Shown here one piece after another: positions 6,522 through 8,356 of a stretch of 8,356 nt of DNA; within the stretch, counting starts at the first letter, position 1; each line of letters begins with the position of its first letter. A program made the translations under genes and the position numbers. The notes beneath the pieces are model-generated. The model was not told the origin of the DNA and ran no database searches. It saw only the letters and a list, made by a program, of their open reading frames with translations. This DNA is from an uncultured Senegalimassilia sp. (GTDB lineage: Bacteria > Actinomycetota > Coriobacteriia > Coriobacteriales > Eggerthellaceae): contig CALEWN010000199.1 in NCBI GenBank assembly GCA_937925385.1, positions 1 to 8,356 of the forward strand, given 5' to 3'.

Positions 6522-6548
6522 TTAGCAGCGAGATGATAGGAGTGCTAA
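6522..6548. promoter_or_regulatory. CIRCE operator (HrcA binding site), one half degenerate
   Basis: The consensus is TTAGCACTC, 9 nt, GAGTGCTAA. On the minus strand the site has a perfect TTAGCACTC (6540-6548), exactly 9 nt of spacer (6531-6539), then CGCTGCTAA (6522-6530), which matches the last six bases but not the first three. That gives 15 of 18 consensus positions. It lies between hemW and hrcA, the expected place for HrcA autoregulation of hrcA-dnaJ. Confidence 0.9.
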
Positions 6549-6581
6549 ATATTGCACCGAATCGTAAGAAACGGCCACTCC

Positions 6582-7688
6582 CTATGCTAAATCGAACAGG
6601 GCGCCGTACAGCTGATTACCGCACAACCACCCGCGCTCGGTAGGCCGCCACCGGCCGTCGACGTGCTCGCACAATCCCGTCTCGGCCAGCGCATCGAGCG
6701 TCTCAGAGGTTTTCGGCAGCAGCTGCGCGGCCTGCTGCACCAGCTCATCGGAGATGCCGCGGGACATGCGCATTCCCAGCATCATGTCCTCGGCAACCAT
6801 TTCCCTGGCATCAAGATCGTCGGTTACCTGGCCATCTTGGACGCGCATGCGCCGCTCGGCGTTCTGCGTCATGCTGGCCGCGCTGCGCCCCAGGCCCAGA
6901 TAAGGAACGCCGGTCCAATACGCGATATTGTGGCGGCATTCGAACCCGGGTTTGGCATAGCTTGCGACTTCGTAACGCGCATAACCGGCCTGCGAGAGGA
7001 TACGCGCAGCAACCTTCATGTGCTCGGCCTCGACGTCGTCATCGGGCTCCTCGATCTGCCCGGACAAGACCATGGCATCGAAAGGCGTGTGCGGCTCGAT
7101 GGTAAGCGGGTACACGCTGATGTGCGAAACGCCGCACTCGATGGCCGTTTTCACGCTGTCCTCGAACGACTCGATGCTTTGCCCGGGAATACCGCACATA
7201 AGGTCCACGCTGACGTTGTCGAACCGCTCCCGCGCGCATGCGATGGCCCGCTTCGCGCCTTGCGCATCATGGGCGCGTCCTAAGATGTTGAGCACATGGT
7301 CATCGAAGCTTTGCACGCCGATGGAGAGCCTGTTGACGCCAAGCGCCCAAATGTCGCGGACCATGGAAGAGGTAAGGCTTTCGGGATTCGCCTCCATAGT
7401 GCATTCCACGTCGGGTTCCAGGCGCATGGAGAGCCCCAACGTGTACAGCAGCATGGACAGCCGCGCCATACCCACATGGGAAGGGGTGCCGCCGCCCAGA
7501 TACACCGTCGAGATGTTGCCGAGCTCCCCTTCTTTGGACTTGCGGCGGATTTGCAGGCACAGGTCTTCCACGTATTCGTCGATTTGCGGGCTTTCGGCAG
7601 GCACGGCGGCAGTGGCGAAATCGCAGTAGCTGCAGCGCTTCACGCAAAACGGCAGATGCAGGTACAGCGCGCGATAGGAATCATGCAT
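6582..7688 (-). CDS. hemW: Radical SAM haem chaperone HemW (HemN-like)
   Basis: A 368-residue radical-SAM protein of the HemW branch, formerly annotated as oxygen-independent coproporphyrinogen III oxidase. HemW proteins bind haem and are proposed to deliver it to membrane acceptors. The cluster motif CVKRCSYC at 15-22 (C15, C19, C22) is followed by DF, so the fourth nearby cysteine of true HemN (CxxxCxxCxC) is missing. GGGTPS at 65-70 and the HNxxYW motif (HNIAYW, 253-258) also point to HemW. A haem-chaperone role is family inference; coproporphyrinogen dehydrogenase activity is unlikely. The ATG at 7688 gives the family start (YLHLPFC at 9-15) and overlaps the dus stop by 8 bp; the open frame upstream to 7766 is dus sequence in another frame. 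The ribosome binding site is weak (GGGAAA). No clear terminator follows the stop. Confidence 0.93.
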   Translation of the reverse strand: MHDSYRALYLHLPFCVKRCSYCDFATAAVPAESPQIDEYVEDLCLQIRRKSKEGELGNISTVYLGGGTPSHVGMARLSMLLYTLGLSMRLEPDVECTMEANPESLTSSMVRDIWALGVNRLSIGVQSFDDHVLNILGRAHDAQGAKRAIACARERFDNVSVDLMCGIPGQSIESFEDSVKTAIECGVSHISVYPLTIEPHTPFDAMVLSGQIEEPDDDVEAEHMKVAARILSQAGYARYEVASYAKPGFECRHNIAYWTGVPYLGLGRSAASMTQNAERRMRVQDGQVTDDLDAREMVAEDMMLGMRMSRGISDELVQQAAQLLPKTSETLDALAETGLCEHVDGRWRPTERGWLCGNQLYGALFDLA

Positions 7689-8356
7689 GGTTTCCCGCAA
7701 TCTCGAGCAGCTCGTCGAACACGGCGTCGAAATCATCGACGCCCACGCAGGCGTTGATCTTCCCACGCGCCGCCGCGGCGCCGGGAAGGCCCGTCATATA
7801 CCACATGGCGTGCTTGCGCATACGCACGATGTTGTGCCCTTCGCGCTGTGCGAGCAGCCGCGCATGGCGTCGGGCCATGGCGATGCGCTGCTCGACGGTA
7901 GGCGCACAAGGCTCCGGCAAACCTGCAAGCGACGCTGCGGCCTGGGAGAATATCCAGGGATTACCCTCAGCGGCACGCGCGATCATGACGGCATCGCAAC
8001 CGGTTTCGCGAGTGATGGCCACGGCATCGGCGCCGCATTTGATGTCGCCGTTGCCAACCACCGGCACATCCACCGCCTGCTTGACGCGCCCGATGACGCC
8101 CCAATCGGCGCACCCGCGATACAGCTGCTCGGCGTAACGGCCGTGCACCGCGACCGCGGCAGCTCCGGCATCCTGCATGCGAACCGCAAATTCAGGCGCG
8201 GTTTCGCAGCCCATGGCCCAACCACGGCGGAACTTCACGGTAACGGGGTGTTCCACAGCCCGGCTAACCGCGGACACGATGGAAGCGGCCAAATCCGGGT
8301 CGCGCATAAGCGCGCTGCCGTCGCCTTTCGTGACGATCTTACGCGCGGGGCAACCC
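7681..8356 (-). CDS. dus: tRNA-dihydrouridine synthase (DusB-like), C-terminal part (start outside window)
   Basis: The reading frame stays open to the window edge. The first visible residues are GCPARKIVTKGDG, the family active-site block carrying the catalytic cysteine, so the gene begins beyond 8356; the ATG at 8307 is internal. About 224 residues are visible. The flavoenzyme uses NADPH and FMN to reduce specific uridines to dihydrouridine in tRNA loops. Further matches are VTVKFRRGW (FMN-contacting lysine), VHGRYAEQLYRGCADW, VVGNGDI and MIARAAEGNPWIF, in the usual order for the TIM barrel, followed by the helical C-terminal domain. The HGRxxEQxYxGxADW pattern favours the DusB branch, but the N-terminus is needed to confirm it. 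The gene ends with an 8-bp overlap with hemW, so the two are probably cotranscribed. Confidence 0.92.
   Translation of the reverse strand, partial: GCPARKIVTKGDGSALMRDPDLAASIVSAVSRAVEHPVTVKFRRGWAMGCETAPEFAVRMQDAGAAAVAVHGRYAEQLYRGCADWGVIGRVKQAVDVPVVGNGDIKCGADAVAITRETGCDAVMIARAAEGNPWIFSQAAASLAGLPEPCAPTVEQRIAMARRHARLLAQREGHNIVRMRKHAMWYMTGLPGAAAARGKINACVGVDDFDAVFDELLEIAGNHA

Noticed and set aside
6575..6590. A second CIRCE-like half-site (TTAGCA ... GAGTG) at the hemW stop
   Set aside because: The halves are on the same strand with wrong spacing, and TTAGCA codes for the last residues of HemW; probably chance.
6582..7688. True HemN (oxygen-independent coproporphyrinogen III dehydrogenase)
   Set aside because: The radical-SAM motif ends CSYCDF rather than CxxCxC, and the HNxxYW motif is present, both of which point to HemW.
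7689..7766. N-terminal extension of HemW (26 residues)
   Set aside because: It lies within dus coding sequence, is Ser/Arg/Cys-rich and unlike the family; the ATG at 7688 gives the standard HemW start.
1..8356. Mobile element, CRISPR array, tRNA/rRNA gene, toxin-antitoxin or defence system
   Set aside because: No transposase, integrase, regular repeat array, RNA gene or defence-type gene was seen. Every gene is housekeeping, intact within the window and in the same orientation.

Overview
The window is a compact, entirely minus-strand block of ten housekeeping genes. In transcription order (right to left) these are dus (partial), hemW, hrcA, dnaJ, rsmE, mtaB, phoH, ybeY, dgkA and era (partial). 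The order hemW ... hrcA-dnaJ-rsmE ... phoH-ybeY ... era is the well-known actinobacterial arrangement, also seen in mycobacteria. High GC, frequent GTG starts, a CIRCE/HrcA heat-shock circuit and an mtaB gene between rsmE and phoH suggest a Coriobacteriia/Eggerthellaceae-type actinobacterium. That taxonomic call is an inference; no marker RNA is present.

Layout. 8356-7681: the C-terminal part of a tRNA-dihydrouridine synthase, overlapping hemW (7688-6582), a radical-SAM haem-handling protein. 6581-6488: a regulatory gap with a CIRCE operator, one half of it degenerate, and possible promoters. 6466-5450: hrcA, then dnaJ (5398-4277), a type I J-protein without dnaK or grpE beside it. 4276-4053: the longest non-coding stretch (224 bp), with a perfect 16-bp hairpin that probably terminates hrcA-dnaJ, followed by a leader for the next unit. 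4052-2035: rsmE and mtaB with an ATGA overlap. 2034-1966: a short gap with an extended -10 promoter immediately before the phoH start. 1965-1: phoH, ybeY (23-bp overlap), dgkA (5-bp gap) and the first 22 codons of era.

Functionally the genes centre on RNA and ribosome maturation: Dus and MtaB modify tRNA, RsmE methylates 16S rRNA, YbeY and Era act in 16S rRNA processing and 30S assembly, and PhoH (YbeZ-like) is the usual YbeY partner. The HrcA/DnaJ heat-shock unit and HemW sit beside them, and DgkA recycles a membrane lipid intermediate. I see no mobile element, CRISPR array, RNA gene, toxin-antitoxin or defence system, and no new biological system. The points worth checking are regulatory: a -10-like box exactly 7 nt before three possible start codons (possible leaderless mRNAs), the asymmetric CIRCE, and the structured dnaJ-rsmE intergenic region.
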